From assembly GCA_028386065.3 (NCBI GenBank), contig JAKUCV010004512.1, forward strand, positions 1-64,000: 64,000 bases of DNA, written 5' to 3'. Origin of the DNA: Turnera subulata (Eukaryota; Streptophyta; Magnoliopsida; Malpighiales; Passifloraceae). The number at the start of each line of letters is the position of its first letter. Position 1 is the stretch's first letter. Positions 35,187-48,000 of this stretch are shown here, piece by piece. The notes beneath the pieces were generated by a model, which searched no databases, was not told the DNA's origin, and was given only the letters and a program-made list of their open reading frames with translations. Made by a program: the position numbers and the translations under genes.

Positions 35187-36446
35187 ATGGTTGCTAACAA
35201 TCGCCTTGGTAATGTGGAGAACCAAGTCAAGACTTTGGAACAGGCAGTTGTCCAGATACAGACGGCGACGGCGACTCACCGGCAAGAACTTGCGGTGCAA
35301 CAAGATAAGTTCAAGGCTGAATTCAAGGCTGAAATGCTCCAATAAATGGAGTCACAGATGGAGTCTTTCCGGGAGTTCTTATCGGCGATTGTTCTTCGCG
35401 AGTCACAGCCAAAGTCTCGACCAGGGGTGGTTGTCTTGGAGGATCCTGGTATTCTGCCTACTCCACCGGCGACTACGCCTTTACCGAAAGCAGGAACTTC
35501 TCATGTTAATGGTAATCCTGTACCTTCTTCCCCTAATCTTGCTGAAGCCAATTCTGGTGGTAAAAATGTTGTTGTTACTCCAATGGTGGATAAAATTGGA
35601 GTTGTGCCTGTGGTTGATAAAATTGGGGAAAATTTGGCTCAAGGGAATACTGTTAGTGACGAATTTTACCCTAAATTCCCAAAATTACAGTTATTGCCTT
35701 TTTCGGGGGAAAATCCTAGGGGTTGGTTGAGGAAATGTAATCGATATTTTGATCTTTACAAGATACCAGAACACCGAAAGTTGGAGTTGGTCTCTATGTA
35801 TTTGGATGGCAAAGCTGACCTCTGGTTCCATGGGTTCCAGACTGAGAAGCCATTAATATCTTGGACTGAGTTTTCTATAGCTCTTTGCACAAGATTTGGG
35901 ATGAGTGAATATTTGGATGTTATGGAGGAATTTAAGCTCTTAAGGCAACATGGTACAGTAGTTGAATACCAAGAGAAGTTCGAGTCTTTGCGTTCTTTGT
36001 TGCTGGATATGAATGCCACCTTCTCGGAGCAGGAGTACCTGTCTTTCTTCTTGACTGGATTGAAGGATGACTTGCATCCTTGGGTCAAGATCTTTAATCT
36101 AATTACTCTAGCAGATGCATTCAAGCAAGCAAAGGTTCAAGAACTGTCCCTTCGTTCTATGCAGCGCCCACCCTCCCGAGCTCCATATTATGTCACAAGT
36201 CCAAGAGAGACAAGTTTAGAGGGATCAGCCTCAAGCTCTCGGGCCCTAACGTGGAAGAATCATGATGCTAATGCTAATGCTGGTAAAGCATTGATAGTCA
36301 GACCCTCTGATCAATCGAGACAATCTTTGATGGAGCAACGTAGGCGTGCTGGCTTGTGTTTCAAATGTGGAGACAAATATTCTCCTGGCCATCAATGCTG
36401 AGTTCGCCTGCTGCATTATATAGAGCCTGTTGATGACTTTGATTTA
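35187..36446 (+). pseudogene. Ty3 element gag (capsid and zinc knuckle), broken
   Basis: A coiled-coil-like N-terminal stretch (from about 35187), then the retrotransposon gag domain (WLRKCNRYFDLY... through FFLTGL, about 35720-36070) and a CX2C...GHxC knuckle at about 36355-36398. Breaks: an in-frame TAA at 35343-35345 and TGA at 36399-36401 directly after the knuckle. The frame continues on both sides of each stop. Confidence 0.85.
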
Positions 36447-39400
36447 ATGGATTCTGATGACTCTGTTCTTGACCATGAAGAACCAGCTACGGTGTCTCCA
36501 ACTGAGGAAGCAAGTCTATTACATACACTATCCAATGGTGCAAGAGTGTTGAAGATTGATGGTGATTATAATGGCAGAAAATTGTTGATAATGGCTGATA
36601 GTGGCAGTACTCTGAGTTATTTGAGCAGCACTGTAGCCAAAGAATTGAATGTTCCCATGCATCATGCCGCTCCACTATCAGTAATGGTAGCAAATGGACA
36701 GCGAATGACAAGTACTTTCATTAGTAAAAATTTTACTTGGACAATGCAGGGAACTACTTTCTCTGGTGATTTACGCATACTGGATCTCAGTAGCTGTGAT
36801 ATGGTCTTTGGTGTTGATTGGTTACTACCATTCAGTCCAGTCTCCTTCAACTGGAAACACTCGAAGTTATCATTGACCAAAGATGATGAAGTAGTAGAAC
36901 TTCTTGGGAAGATGGACACTAATAAAGAATTGCAGATGATATCAGTGGAGGCCATCCATAAATGCTTTCGTATTGGAGAAGAAGTAGAACTTGCCTTGGT
37001 GCAACTGGATAATGCTACTCAAGTAACATCTGATCCTATACCCTCTTCTATTTCCAAATTACTATCTGATTACCATGATCTGTTTGTTGAGCCAACTACC
37101 CTTCCTCCTACTCGTACTCATGATCATTCAATCAACTTACAACCAAACACTGAACCTATCAACCTTAGACCTTACCGACATTCCCATGATTAGAAAACTG
37201 AAATTGAAAAACAAGTCTCTGACATGTTAGCCTCCACAGCTATCCAACCTAGCCAAAGTCCATTTGCCTCACCTGTTTTACTAGTCAAAAAGAAAATGGT
37301 AGTTGGAGGATGTGCATAGACTACCGTCAATTGAATGATAAGACAATTAAGAATAAATTTCCTATTCCAATAGTTGATGATCTGTTGGATGAATTAGGTA
37401 GTGCACAATTCTTCTCCAAAATTGACCTTCGCTCTGGTTACCATCAAATCAGAATGCAAACTGAAGATATACCAAAAACAGCTTTTCGTACTCATCATGG
37501 CCATTTTGAATTTCGGGTCATGCCCTTTGTCTCACAAATGCACCAGCCACCTTCCAAGCCCTTATGAACTATATCTTCCAACCATACCTTAGGAAATTTG
37601 TTCTTGTTTTCTTTGATGATATCCTCATATACAGCCCAGACCTTGCTTCACATGAAAGACACTTGAGGACAGTATTCCAGTTGCTCCGAGAGCACCAACT
37701 CTTTGCAAAAAGATCCAAATGCTCATTTGCTCAGGGTAGTGTTGAATACTTAGGTCATATAATTTCTAAAGGTGGAGTGGCAACTGATCCAAAGAAGACA
37801 GAGGCTATGGCTACTTGGCCACTACCAAAATCACTGAAGGAGTTGCGTTCTTTTCTTGGTTTAACAGGCTATTACAGGAAGTTTGTGCAACATTATGGGG
37901 TGATCAGCAAGCCCCTTACTTCTATGAACAAGAAGGATAGCTTCCACTGGACTCCTGAAGCAGAGAATGCATTTCAACAACTCAAGCAAGCTGTGATAAC
38001 AACACTTGTTCTTGCTCTGCCAGATTTTTCTCAAACCTTTGTCTTGGAAACAGATGCATGTGACACTGGTTTTGGAGCAGTCCTTATGCAAAATGGCAGG
38101 CCCTTAGCTTATCTAAGCAAGGCTGTAGGCCCTAAGATTGCTGGACTGTCCATATATGAGAAAGAATATTTGGCCATTCTCAAGGCCATTGATCACTGGA
38201 GGCATTATTTGGAGTGTGGCGAGTTTGTTATCAAGACAGATCATGAAAGTTTAAAATTTTTATTGGAGCAGCGCATTCATACTGCTATTCAAAAGAAAGG
38301 GCTGACCAAGCTAATGGGATTGAGTTACCGCATTCAGTACAGAAAAGGAGTTGAGAACAAGGTAGCAGATTCTCTCTCTCGGCATCCATTGATTCACTCT
38401 TCTTCCAAAGGAATTCAATTCAATGCCAATTCAACCATAATTCCTGCCTGGTTCACTGAGGTCATTAATAGCTACACTCATGATACTGAAGCTAAACGAA
38501 TTATGGAAGCCTTGGCATTATCTAATGGTGCCACTTCCCCATAGTTTCCACATTACTCACTCAAAGATGGGGTTCTTCGTTACAGGGAGAAACTCTATAT
38601 AGGAGCAGATGATCAACCCAGGAAGAAACTGGTGGAGACTGTGCATTCTTCTTCTGTTGGTGGCCACAGTGGGATTAAAGCAACCTATCAGCGAATGAAA
38701 CAACTTTTCCACTGGAAGGGAATGAAAAGTATGATCACAATAGTTCTTAAAGAATGTGATATTTGCATGCGGTGTAAGTCAGAAAATGTGCCCTACCCAG
38801 GTTTGCTACAACCTCTTCCAATCCCTTCTAATGTGTGGAGTGATATCAATCTGGATTTTATTGAAAGACTTCCAAAATCTGGGGGAAAAGATGCAGTTCT
38901 GGTGGTGGTTGATAGATTCAGCAAATTTGCTCATTTCGTACCTCTTGCTCATCCTTTTACTGCTAAAGAAGTAGCAGCTGCATTTGTTAAAGAAGTTTAT
39001 AGGCTACACGGATTGCCAAAGAGTATGGTTTCTGATAGAGATAAAATCTTTACTAGCATCTTCTGGCAGGAATTGTTCAAACTGTTGGGTGTAAAGTTGT
39101 TAATGAGTTCAGCCTACCATCCTCAAACAGATGGCCAGACTGAGAGACTGAACAGGTGTTTGGAGACCTATCTGCGATGCTTTATTTTCCAGAAACCTAC
39201 TCAATGGTTAAACTGGTTACCCTTGGCAGAATGGTGGTATAACACCACTTTCCATACCTCTATTGGCATGACACTATTTCAAGCCCTTTATGGTTTCCCT
39301 CCACCGTATCATACCATTGATCCCTTCAACTCACCTGTAGCTGCAGTGGATGATTGGGGCAAGAATCGAGAGCAGGTTACTGGACTATTGAAGGAGCAAT

Positions 39401-39894
39401 TGAGTCGAGCTTGTAATAGAATGAAGTATTTTGCTGATAAACACAGAACTGAGAGAGAGTTTGGAGTAGGTGACTTAGTCTATTTGAAGCTGCAACCATA
39501 TCGACAGAGTTCAGTAGCTGTCAGGAAGAGTTTGAAACTCTGCTCCAAGTACTATGGTCCTTTCAAGGTACTGGAGAAGATTGGTGCTGTGGCTTACAAG
39601 CTGGAATTACCTGTTGACTCCCTTGTGCACCCAGTTTTCCATGTCTCATTGCTGAAGAGGAGTTTGAAACCAAACATACGACCTAGTACCAAGTTGCCAA
39701 CCCTACGAAGTGATGGTCAGATGAATGTTGAACCTGTTGCCATTTTAGGCAGGAAGTTGATTCTGAGGAAGAATGCACTGGTGGCTCAAGTTCTGGTCCA
39801 ATGGTCCAACTTGGAACCAGAGGATGCAACCTGGGAAGACCTTCCTTTCATTCGAGCACAATTTCCAGATTTTGACACAACCAGATTTGCTTGA
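36447..39894 (+). pseudogene. Ty3 element pol (PR-RT-RNaseH-INT-chromodomain), broken
   Basis: Retropepsin-type protease with the MADSGS active-site motif near 36590-36610. Reverse transcriptase runs from about 37220 to 37860 with FFDDILIY at about 37612-37635. RNase H spans about 38040-38390 (TDACDTGFGAVL, TDHESL). Integrase from about 38630 has the HHCC finger and the D,D,E core, and a chromodomain lies at about 39725-39890. Breaks: TAG at 37191-37193, a one-base loss near 37290, a one-base loss near 37530 just before the catalytic RT block, and TAG at 38542-38544. Without suppression no full polyprotein can form. Confidence 0.9.
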
Positions 39895-40004
39895 TACGGA
39901 AGAAGATTGAGTCAATTGTTTCAATTCATTCATTTGCAAACTTAGTTTAGTGTTATGTTGCTATGTTTTCACTTGTTCCTAATCCTTGGGACAAGGATTT
40001 TCTT

Positions 40005-40017
40005 AAGGGAGGGGGAG
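40005..40017 (+). other. Polypurine tract
   Basis: An all-purine run ('aagggagggggag') ending two bases before the 3' LTR, where plus-strand DNA synthesis is primed. Confidence 0.85.
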
Positions 40018-40018
40018 T

Positions 40019-40299
40019 TGTTAGGCTTATCAAATGACGAGTCAGTCACTAAAGGAATGACATGTCAAGCTTGTAACAGAATTGTAACTAATTCCCATCA
40101 GCTTGTACAAGTGTCTCATTACCATTAGCCCCTGCATAACGGATAGACCATATAACCGTTACAAGGGAGACGTTATGGCCATTATTGATGAATAACAGAA
40201 AACCATTCTCTCTTTCCTCTCTAATTCTTCCTCTCCTAAACTCTCATTTCTCTCTTCCTTCTCTGCCTAATCTCTCTGGTACTCACTCGGTACCTAACA
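40019..40299 (+). repeat. 3' LTR
   Basis: 281 bp and the same length as the 5' LTR with no insertions or deletions between them; five substitutions. It ends exactly against the right TGTTT duplication. Confidence 0.95.
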
Positions 40300-40304
40300 T
40301 GTTT

Positions 40305-41407
40305 CCAGTGCCTTTGGCTTGCTGTTGATCAGTACCCGCAAACTGGGTCACCGCAAAATACACGATGAATTTGATATGACGGAATATTCTGTGAGCGTGC
40401 CTGTGAATGAATATTATATTGCAAATCCTGTTACTGGGCTAGTTTCAAAGATCCCGAATCCCCCCTTTACCTTTGACCCACGCAAACCATTGGGATCATC
40501 AGATTTCACGGCCGGGATGGCAACGGTACCTAACTCCGGGGAACCTAAACTGGTACTTTTTAGCCACAATTCCACGCGTGAGTTCATTGTTATGACTGTC
40601 AGTGATGGCGCCATGTTGTGGAGGAAAATAACAGTTCCTCCAGACGTACATCTGTGCAGGTACTATGACTACTTTTGTGTTGCTGGAGTTGTTTACCCAA
40701 CTATCGGATATGGCGGCTCCAAATGTGTGTCCATTTCTGCTGTAGATCTAAGGGATGAGACCTTTCATGATGAAATAATGCTTCCTGAGAAATCAGCTCT
40801 CGGTAAACAGAAGGCGATTGTGAGCAATAATAGGGACAGTTTGTATCTTATGGATGTGCATCCCTTATTAGGAAACGATGGGTTCTTGAGATTATGGCTT
40901 CTCAAGGATTTGCATAGGAGAGAGTGGGTTAGGATACAGAATCTGGATGTCTCGGCCATCAGTTTTGTAGATCCATTCCCCTTGTCTTTGCTTTGGTTAG
41001 TATCTGAACAAGTCTTGGTTGTCAGGACCAAGAAAAAGTACCTAAAAGGAGGCGATGAAGTGGACTTAGATGACAGTACTGAAGCAAGTTCTGATAATAA
41101 TAACGCGATCGTCGCTTGGTGTCTGAGGTCAGGAAATTGGAAGAAACTAGCAGAATGTGAAGCTAAATACAAGCTTCGAGTGCTCTGGCACACTGACAGC
41201 CTTCTTCAACCGAAGAAGATGCAATCACACACTTCTATGCCCGCTCTGATTGATGGATCAAGGTTAATAACATCCATTCTAGTTTGTTTTTTTACCTCTC
41301 AAACTTCTATTGTTGGCATATATGTTTCGTACTCTGATAAGCGTTGTTTTTTGTTTTCTGCTTCTTCTATCAAACCGTGCGTACGTTTAACATGTATAAA
41401 CCTTTAG
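40305..41407 (+). pseudogene. F-box gene, 3' part (F-box-associated domain)
   Basis: Continuation of the F-box gene after the retrotransposon. Removing the element plus one TGTTT copy restores phase (codon split 1+2), and the frame then stays open for about 366 codons to 41405-41407. Family-typical features are the GLLLIS block right after the junction, YYIANPVTG, and a beta-propeller-like F-box-associated region. The last about 45 codons are hydrophobic and atypical, so an intron may begin near 41262 and the true end may differ. It no longer has its F-box or a promoter. It could be expressed only from the LTR, which would be fortuitous. Confidence 0.82.
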
Positions 41408-41599
41408 ACGGGCATCTTCTTCTATAGACAACATTTATTTTCACTCTTTACGTGCTTGAAACCTTCTTGCTTTTCAGTGGGATGACTACGATTACGTGTT
41501 TTCTTCGAACAAAATTGTAATATACTTTTTCCGGTGCTCGAGTGGTCTAATTTGGCTTAGCCATGGGAGTTAGTGCATTATTACTTAGTACGTGTAGGC

Positions 41600-41695
41600 G
41601 ATGGAATATTGTATTGCAAATCCTCAACCCCATCCAAATCCGCATAGCAAGGTTACCTACGAAACACTGGGGAACTTAAAAGTGGTAATTAATAG
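41600..41695 (+). pseudogene. Decayed F-box gene fragment
   Basis: 'gaatattgtattgcaaatcct' closely matches 'gaatattatattgcaaatcct' of the F-box 3' part at about 40411-40431. About 60 bp later 'ggggaac..aaa.tggta' again matches the order in the intact gene. The intervening sequence is shorter and the frame is lost. It is probably the remnant of a tandem copy. Confidence 0.4.
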
Positions 41696-42325
41696 CAGCG
41701 ACAAAAAGTCATATGTACGTTATGCCTGTGGGTGCGGATTGGTTATCACATTTTTCCTTTGTCATGTCTCCCACTAGGAGGCCACACTCATTTAACAACA
41801 TAGCAGAAGATACCACATTATGAAGAGTACTCATAACTGATGAACAGCCCAATCCAGGTCACTGTGATCTTCTAAACATGGGTCATGCAATGTTTTGTGT
41901 TCGTCAGGAGTTTTAACGATGGAAATGGGATAAACGAATTAAACCCTTGACAAACAACATGTTGTTGTACATTAATTGAACCCATCTTTTTTTTTTTTCC
42001 TTTTGCTAACAAGAAGGATATATTCTACGATGAATTGGATCAGTCAAGGTGTTTAGGAGTATCGAATTAGACGCAGAGTTGTTTGAATTAAACTTGTGTT
42101 CAATCCACAAATAGGTTGGGTTCGGAATACCTAATTAACCACATGTTCAATCCTCAATTAGTGGGGTTCCTGATACTTAACCACATGAAATAGGAGGAAA
42201 CACTGCCACTAACTAAGAGTAGAACCCAAAGATAGCAACTCGCCTTCATCTCCACCAAATTCTGAACTGATCAAAACAGGTAACGCGTACGTGGTTATTC
42301 CGATTTTGAGCTTTGGAGTAGAATT

Positions 42326-42330
<5 letters not shown>

Positions 42331-42358
<28 letters not shown>
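42331..42358 (+). repeat. (GA)14 microsatellite
   Basis: A perfect GA dinucleotide run of 28 bp. Confidence 0.95.
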
Positions 42359-42361
<3 letters not shown>

Positions 42362-43349
42362 TCCTTTATGCGACTATGGTCACTCTGACGTCCAAAGAGT
42401 ACTGGAATTTGACGTTCGTATGCTGTTGGGAAGCAATGTTGCGTTAATGCATGAAATAGTCTATCTGGGGGATTGGAGATTGCCCAGGCATCCTTGACAA
42501 CGCCCTTATCCCTCTCTGTGCTTGGGATTGGAGAGAGGACCTCGTGTGGCCACTGTATTACTTTTCAAAGTAAGAATTAATAATCACCCAAGAAAAGAAG
42601 AGTAAGAATATTTTTCGTTGATTCCTAACTTAGTTATCAACCATATATAATGTCAATTTTAAGTATGAAGTATATATTTTTTTAGTATTTAAATGTAAGC
42701 AAAAGAAGGTAATAGTTCTTGCAAAACACGGTAATGTGTCCATTGGTACAAGAGATCCCTACTTTCTCATTAGAAATAATGGATGCTCTGTTTACCATTT
42801 TTGCCAATTATAGATATCTTTTAAATCCTGAAAATTGAATTTACCCATCAGAAACATGATTATTTTTTGTAGGAAGCCATATAAGAAAAGAAATAGCTAA
42901 ATTTTTTTTTCTGAGATTACAGCGTTGCCTGATACCTTAATCTTTTTGCAATTACAAAACCTTTTAGACGTATGCACACTATATGAGCAGGACACACTGA
43001 CAGTCTGCCACTGTAGTATCCTACACATCATAAGAAGCAAGAAACAAACAAACTCAGAGTTGGTGCCTTTGTGCCCATTTTGCACCATTAACATTTCCTA
43101 TTACATGTCCAACAACTCTTCGTTTGTCGTATCAGCCATTTTGGACGTCAATCTTCCCAATCTTAACCAGTAACTATCCACTTTTTTGTTCTTCAAGAAA
43201 ACAGGGCATCCAATAATTCAGTACAGGAACACCTCAAGAATCAACATCCTCTGCTTTCTCCAACATAACATAAATAAAGACATATACCCAATCAACTCTT
43301 GAACCCTTCAACTTCTCACCCCAAAAAAAAAAAAACAAATTAGCAGCAA

Positions 43350-45077
43350 ATGGAGGCTTGGGTTTCTTACGCAGCTCCGTCTCTCGCCGCCGTAGTGATA
43401 ATCTTCCTCTCCCGCCGCCTCCTCCGCCGCAAACAAAAGCTACCTCCAGGCCCAAAACCCTGGCCCATAATCGGAAACTTCAATCTCATAGGCCCACTCC
43501 CCCACCGTTCCCTCCACGAGCTAGCCCAAAAATATGGACCCCTCATGCAGATCCAATTCGGATCTTTCCCGGTCGTGGTGGGCTCTTCCGCGGAAATGGC
43601 CGAAGCCATCCTGAAGACCCACGACATCAGCCTCGCCGGCCGCCCCAACTTCGCCGCCGGGAAGTACACCACCTACAACTACTCCGACATAACATGGTCA
43701 CAGTACGGGCCGTACTGGAGCCAACTACGCAGGATTTGCATGACGGAACTCTTCAGCCCCAAGCGACTTGAACAATACGAGCACATCCGCGTAGAAGAGC
43801 TAAAAGCACTCTTGAAGAACCTGTACACTTCGGATGGCAAACCCGTCAGGACAAGAGAGCAGTTCTCTGATGTGAGCCTTAACATCATTAGCCGGATGGT
43901 TCTGGGGAGGAAGTTCACTGTCCAGGGCGGCGGGGATGATGATGGGGATATGGAGATAGTGACGCCTAAGGAGTTTAAAGAAATGTTGGATGAGCTGTTC
44001 TTGCTTAATGGGGTGTTGGATATAGGGGACTGGATACCCTGGCTTGCTTTCTTGGATTTGCAGGGGAATATTAAGAGGATGAAAGCAGTGGCCAAGAAGT
44101 TTGATAGGTTTATAGAGCATGTGTTGGATGAACATGAAGAGAGGAGAGCAAGCGTCAGGGATTATGTGGCTAAGGATATGATGGATATTCTTTTGCAGAT
44201 AGCCGGTGATACTAATCGCGAGGTTAGGCTTGAAAGGATTGGAGTCAAGGCACTAACCCTGGTATGTTTAATTTAATTATTGTGCTTCGTTTTTAAATTT
44301 GATGAACATAGTTGAAACAGGGTACATTATAAGTTTCAATTTTATCACAGAATTGTGCTTGCAAAAGTGTAATCGGTAACTAACATGATCTCATCTGATT
44401 TTTCCTTCTTCTATGTGTTACTTTATTTGGCTCTTTTAATTCTTCAGGACTTGATAGCTGGTGGAACTGAGAGCACAGCAGTGACAGCTGAATGGGCACT
44501 AGCAGAGCTCCTAAGAAAGCCAGAGATTTTCGACAAGGCAACAGAAGAATTGGATAGAGTAATTGGAAAGGAGAGATGGGTAGAAGAGAAGGACATTGTC
44601 AACTTACCATATGTGGATGCAATCATCAAGGAAACCATGCGCCTGCACAATGTGTCCCCACTGCTAGTGCCTAGACTTGCACGCGAGGACGTTCAAATTG
44701 CAGGGTATGACATCCCAAAAGGAACCCGTGTCATGGTAAATGTGTGGACTATAGGGAGAGATCCAAAACTATGGGACAAACCTGAAGAATTCATACCGGA
44801 GAGGTTCATTGGCAAGAAAGTTGAACTTCAGGGCCAAAACATCGAGCTAATACCATTTGGAGCAGGGCAGAGGATTTGTGTTGGGCATCCTTTTGGATTG
44901 AAGGTGATTCAGTCTAATGTGGCAAATCTTTTGCATGGGTTTAAATGGAAGCTGCCTAGTGGCATGAAGAAGGAAGAATTGGATATGGAAGAAGTTTTTG
45001 CTCTGTCTACTCCTAAGAAAATCCCACTTGTTGCTGTTGTTGAGCCAAGGCTTCCACCCCATCTTTACTCAAACTGA
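43350..45077 (+). CDS. Cytochrome P450, probable CYP92 family, tandem copy 1
   Basis: Microsomal haem-thiolate monooxygenase, 513 aa. Exons 43350-44261 and 44448-45077 (GT-AG, phase 0). Features: N-terminal membrane anchor (about 4-20), hinge PPGPKPWP from residue 32, I-helix AGGTES (308-313, canonical AGxDT/S), K-helix ExxR (E366/R369 in KETMR), PERF (421-424), and haem loop FGAGQRICVG with Cys448 as the iron ligand. The haem loop departs from the usual GRRxCPG (Gln for Arg, Val for Pro), and HNVSP replaces the family's HPVAP after ExxR. The enzyme is complete, but its pocket and haem surface differ from copy 2. Substrate unknown; relatives act on terpenoids and phenylpropanoids. Family assignment rests on remembered CYP92 sequences and is less certain than the P450 call. 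Confidence 0.9.
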
Positions 45078-48000
45078 TTGTAGTTTGCTTTCAAATAATG
45101 ATGGGATCTTGAGCTTGTCTTGTGCATAAGAAGGACGTTTGTATTATGAATGCACAACTTTATTGCTGCTTAACATTTGTGTTGAAAGTTTTTTTGTGTG
45201 TGTGTAATCCTATGTCTTCTTACAGCTGGTAGAGCCGATGTTAAAATTAACGAGTGATTATACGATATATCTTTGGCACCATAACTTGGAGAAATAGGCC
45301 AAATGAAGGAAGAGAAAACCTTTACACTTGGTTTGGTATACATTATTTAGCATTCCAACTATGCATGTTTATTTGGTGTAAGGGGGATAGGTCATAAGTT
45401 TTGTTGCTTGACTTCAACCACTGAAGTCGGAGAAAATAGAAGAATTATCAGCGAGAAAGCTCACCAAAGTGATAGGACATGATAGAATTCTGACTTTTCT
45501 CTCACCATTGGCTAGGATTGAATAGTTTGCAGTCTCAAAATGTTGGGTTACTCCTTGAATCTACCGTTTATAGAACCTCTATGTTTACCAGAACTCCTTG
45601 ACTCGCCTGGGCTTTCAATCCTGCTAGGCCATACCATAGTACATCATTTCCAGATCCACAAGACACAAGCCTCTAGTGGTTCGGGCTTTAATACAGGTCA
45701 TAATGGACCACTTGGCATTGATGTTCCAAAAAAAAGTACAAATTGTCATCTCCATAAAGCGAAGGAACATTGTTCCCGTCCATTACAATCATTATAAAAA
45801 GTTGAAGCGCATCATGGAGATTTAATTATGTTGTCATCAACCCCATTTTTGTCAATAATTAGTTTAACCCCCGCAATTGTTTGTGGTATTACTTGAGTGA
45901 AGAATCTCAATCAACCCACGATAAGAATGTTATGCTGCGAGCATTCTCCATTGATTTGGTTCTTAGAGAATACCTATGCCTCTCACAGTGGTTGTTCATC
46001 ATTTATTAGAAACCCTTACGCCAAAGTCTAAACCCAGACATAAGGTAACCTTTCTAAGTTTCAGCTCAAATAGCTCTGCTTTTCAGGAAATTTCTAAATC
46101 ACGTGTTGCGTGAACCACGTTAACTGGATATTACCCCCCATAATCAAAGATTACTAAATCCATACTATAGCCTCATTTTTCTGGTATTTTTGGTAAAATT
46201 GTTTGTGTTCATATCAGAACAAATAACATGCTGAGTTGATATGTTATTACTAATAATTTAAAATAAGAAAAAAAATCTAATATTGAATGATTCATAGTGC
46301 ACCTTCATCTCCAACTCCACCCCACTAGTTGCCTATTCTGGTATCTGAAGCTTTACCCTACTAATAAGGACTCGGATTTGTCCGGGTATGCACCTGGTTG
46401 TGGTGGGCAGTGCTATCAAACTCGGACCGGCTCGGACGGTCGAATCCGGTTAACCGTGACCCGGATGGGTCTCCGGGTTTTTCGTTCCTTTGTTAATTTT
46501 CGGTCGAACCGCGGTTTGCCCAGTATTTACCTGGGAAAACCGCGACCCGGAGGTCCGACCGGTTCAACCCCGGTCCAAGTTTAATAACACTGGTGGTGGG
46601 TAAGTATTCCAATAAAGAATTTCTATATATACAAGACTTAGACCTGAAACCTCTCTTAAATGTCACTAAATGACTTACCAATTAGAGCAACTCCACATCG
46701 GTCACTAATTGTCATTTTCAGGCACGGTACAAATAGTCCTGAATTGTGCCGGGGAGAAGTTCTGGGTGAAAGCATTAAAATTTAAGTGCTTGGCTTCAAC
46801 CAGTTTTTATTCTTTCTTCATGATCATGGGTCTTCGCTAATTATCACCATCAGTAGTTCATCACCAACTGCATTTTTGTCCATCTGCATGGTGCTTAATA
46901 TGCAGCCAAAGCCAATTGAAGCACCAAATTTCTAGAAGTAACTGATATGAGCCACTTCCACCCATATATGTCACGTGCATAATATCTGATGATGCACCTA
47001 GATCTTGATAGATAATTTAATTTCTATCATTTTCCTGTTGCAACTAGTTTTATCACATAATTTCTTAGTTATGATTTAGAATCAAATCTTCACTCAAAAA
47101 GTTTATAAGCATAAATTGAGTGTTATTAAAATCATTTTCTCTTTATTACTACTGTTTATTACTAATAAAGACATCCATATCCAAAACATAATAAATTATC
47201 AGTAATACGTTTTTTTTACAGCGTTTCTCTTTCAGGAGTCGCCGGTTAATTGCATAAGTTTTGTCTTTTTTTAGAAACAAAGCTAACGCAGGTAAGTGTA
47301 TACTGGCTAAGCGTGAAATGGTAGTGGCAATCATTCTCAAAAGAGCTAATAATTCTAGCCCAATTTAATGTCTAATAAAATATTCAACATCATGGATCAC
47401 ATTGGTTGCTTTCCGGCATCTAAAGTTGGTAACTACCAGTAAGGACGCAGCCGCCGGTCAATATGCTCAAGTCAATTTGAAATTTCATGTTCCAAACCTA
47501 TTCTACTTCATCAATATTTTCCAGGAAAATGTAGAGGAAACATTAACATATACATACAATGGTGATGACTTTTTGCTTTAGGTACGTCAATGATCAAGGC
47601 ACGATCGAATATGAACGGAAAACTTGGGCGGCTTTTCAAAGTCGAGTCAATGCTAAAAAAGGGTGGAAAAAAAACAAAGTGGAGTCAATGGTCAAGGTAA
47701 ATGATATTGCTCACTTCTTTTCCAGGATCAACCAAGAAATTGAAGCTGATGACTAACTAGTTGCTCAGTGCCTCGCATTTTCAAGGAAAAAACTAAGTAG
47801 TGGAGAAATGACACAAGGTTTTTTTGGTTAAAAAAAGAGGAGCTAAGGACTGAAAATTTCGATTGGTTTGTCCATGGATCAGTCAGGAAATTCAGTGGCT
47901 AGTCTCTCAAGTGCCCTGATTTGGTTTCAATAATTCATTGACTTCACTGTTCGCTATCACTAGGTTGCTTCCCAGTGAAATTAACACTTCCCCGGCCCAT

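Larger units (their letters stand above)
34869..40299 (+). mobile_element. Ty3/gypsy LTR retrotransposon, chromovirus (Reina-like)
   Basis: A 5,431-bp element: two 281-bp LTRs (TGTTAG...CTAACA), a primer-binding site at 35152, a gag-pol region, and a polypurine tract at 40005-40017. Domain order is gag, zinc knuckle, protease, reverse transcriptase, RNase H, integrase, chromodomain, which is diagnostic of Ty3 chromoviruses. The small size and short LTRs suggest the Reina clade. The LTRs differ at five of 281 sites (1.8 percent), so the insertion is recent. The interior has four in-frame stops and two frameshifts, so it is not autonomous. Confidence 0.93.
41408..43349. other. Intergenic with F-box relic and microsatellite
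   Basis: No intact gene. About 41600-41700 contains a decayed piece resembling the F-box gene (listed separately), and 42331-42358 is a GA repeat. The right end is the promoter/leader of P450 gene 1, with TATA-like 'acataaataaag' at about 43268-43279 and a short A run just before the ATG. Confidence 0.45.

Noticed and set aside
41528..41570. tRNA-like words (gtgctcgagtggtctaa)
   Set aside because: Only an A-box-like part; no B box or acceptor stem follows.
46297..46584. 95-codon open frame
   Set aside because: It is largely the hAT MITE, which is non-coding.
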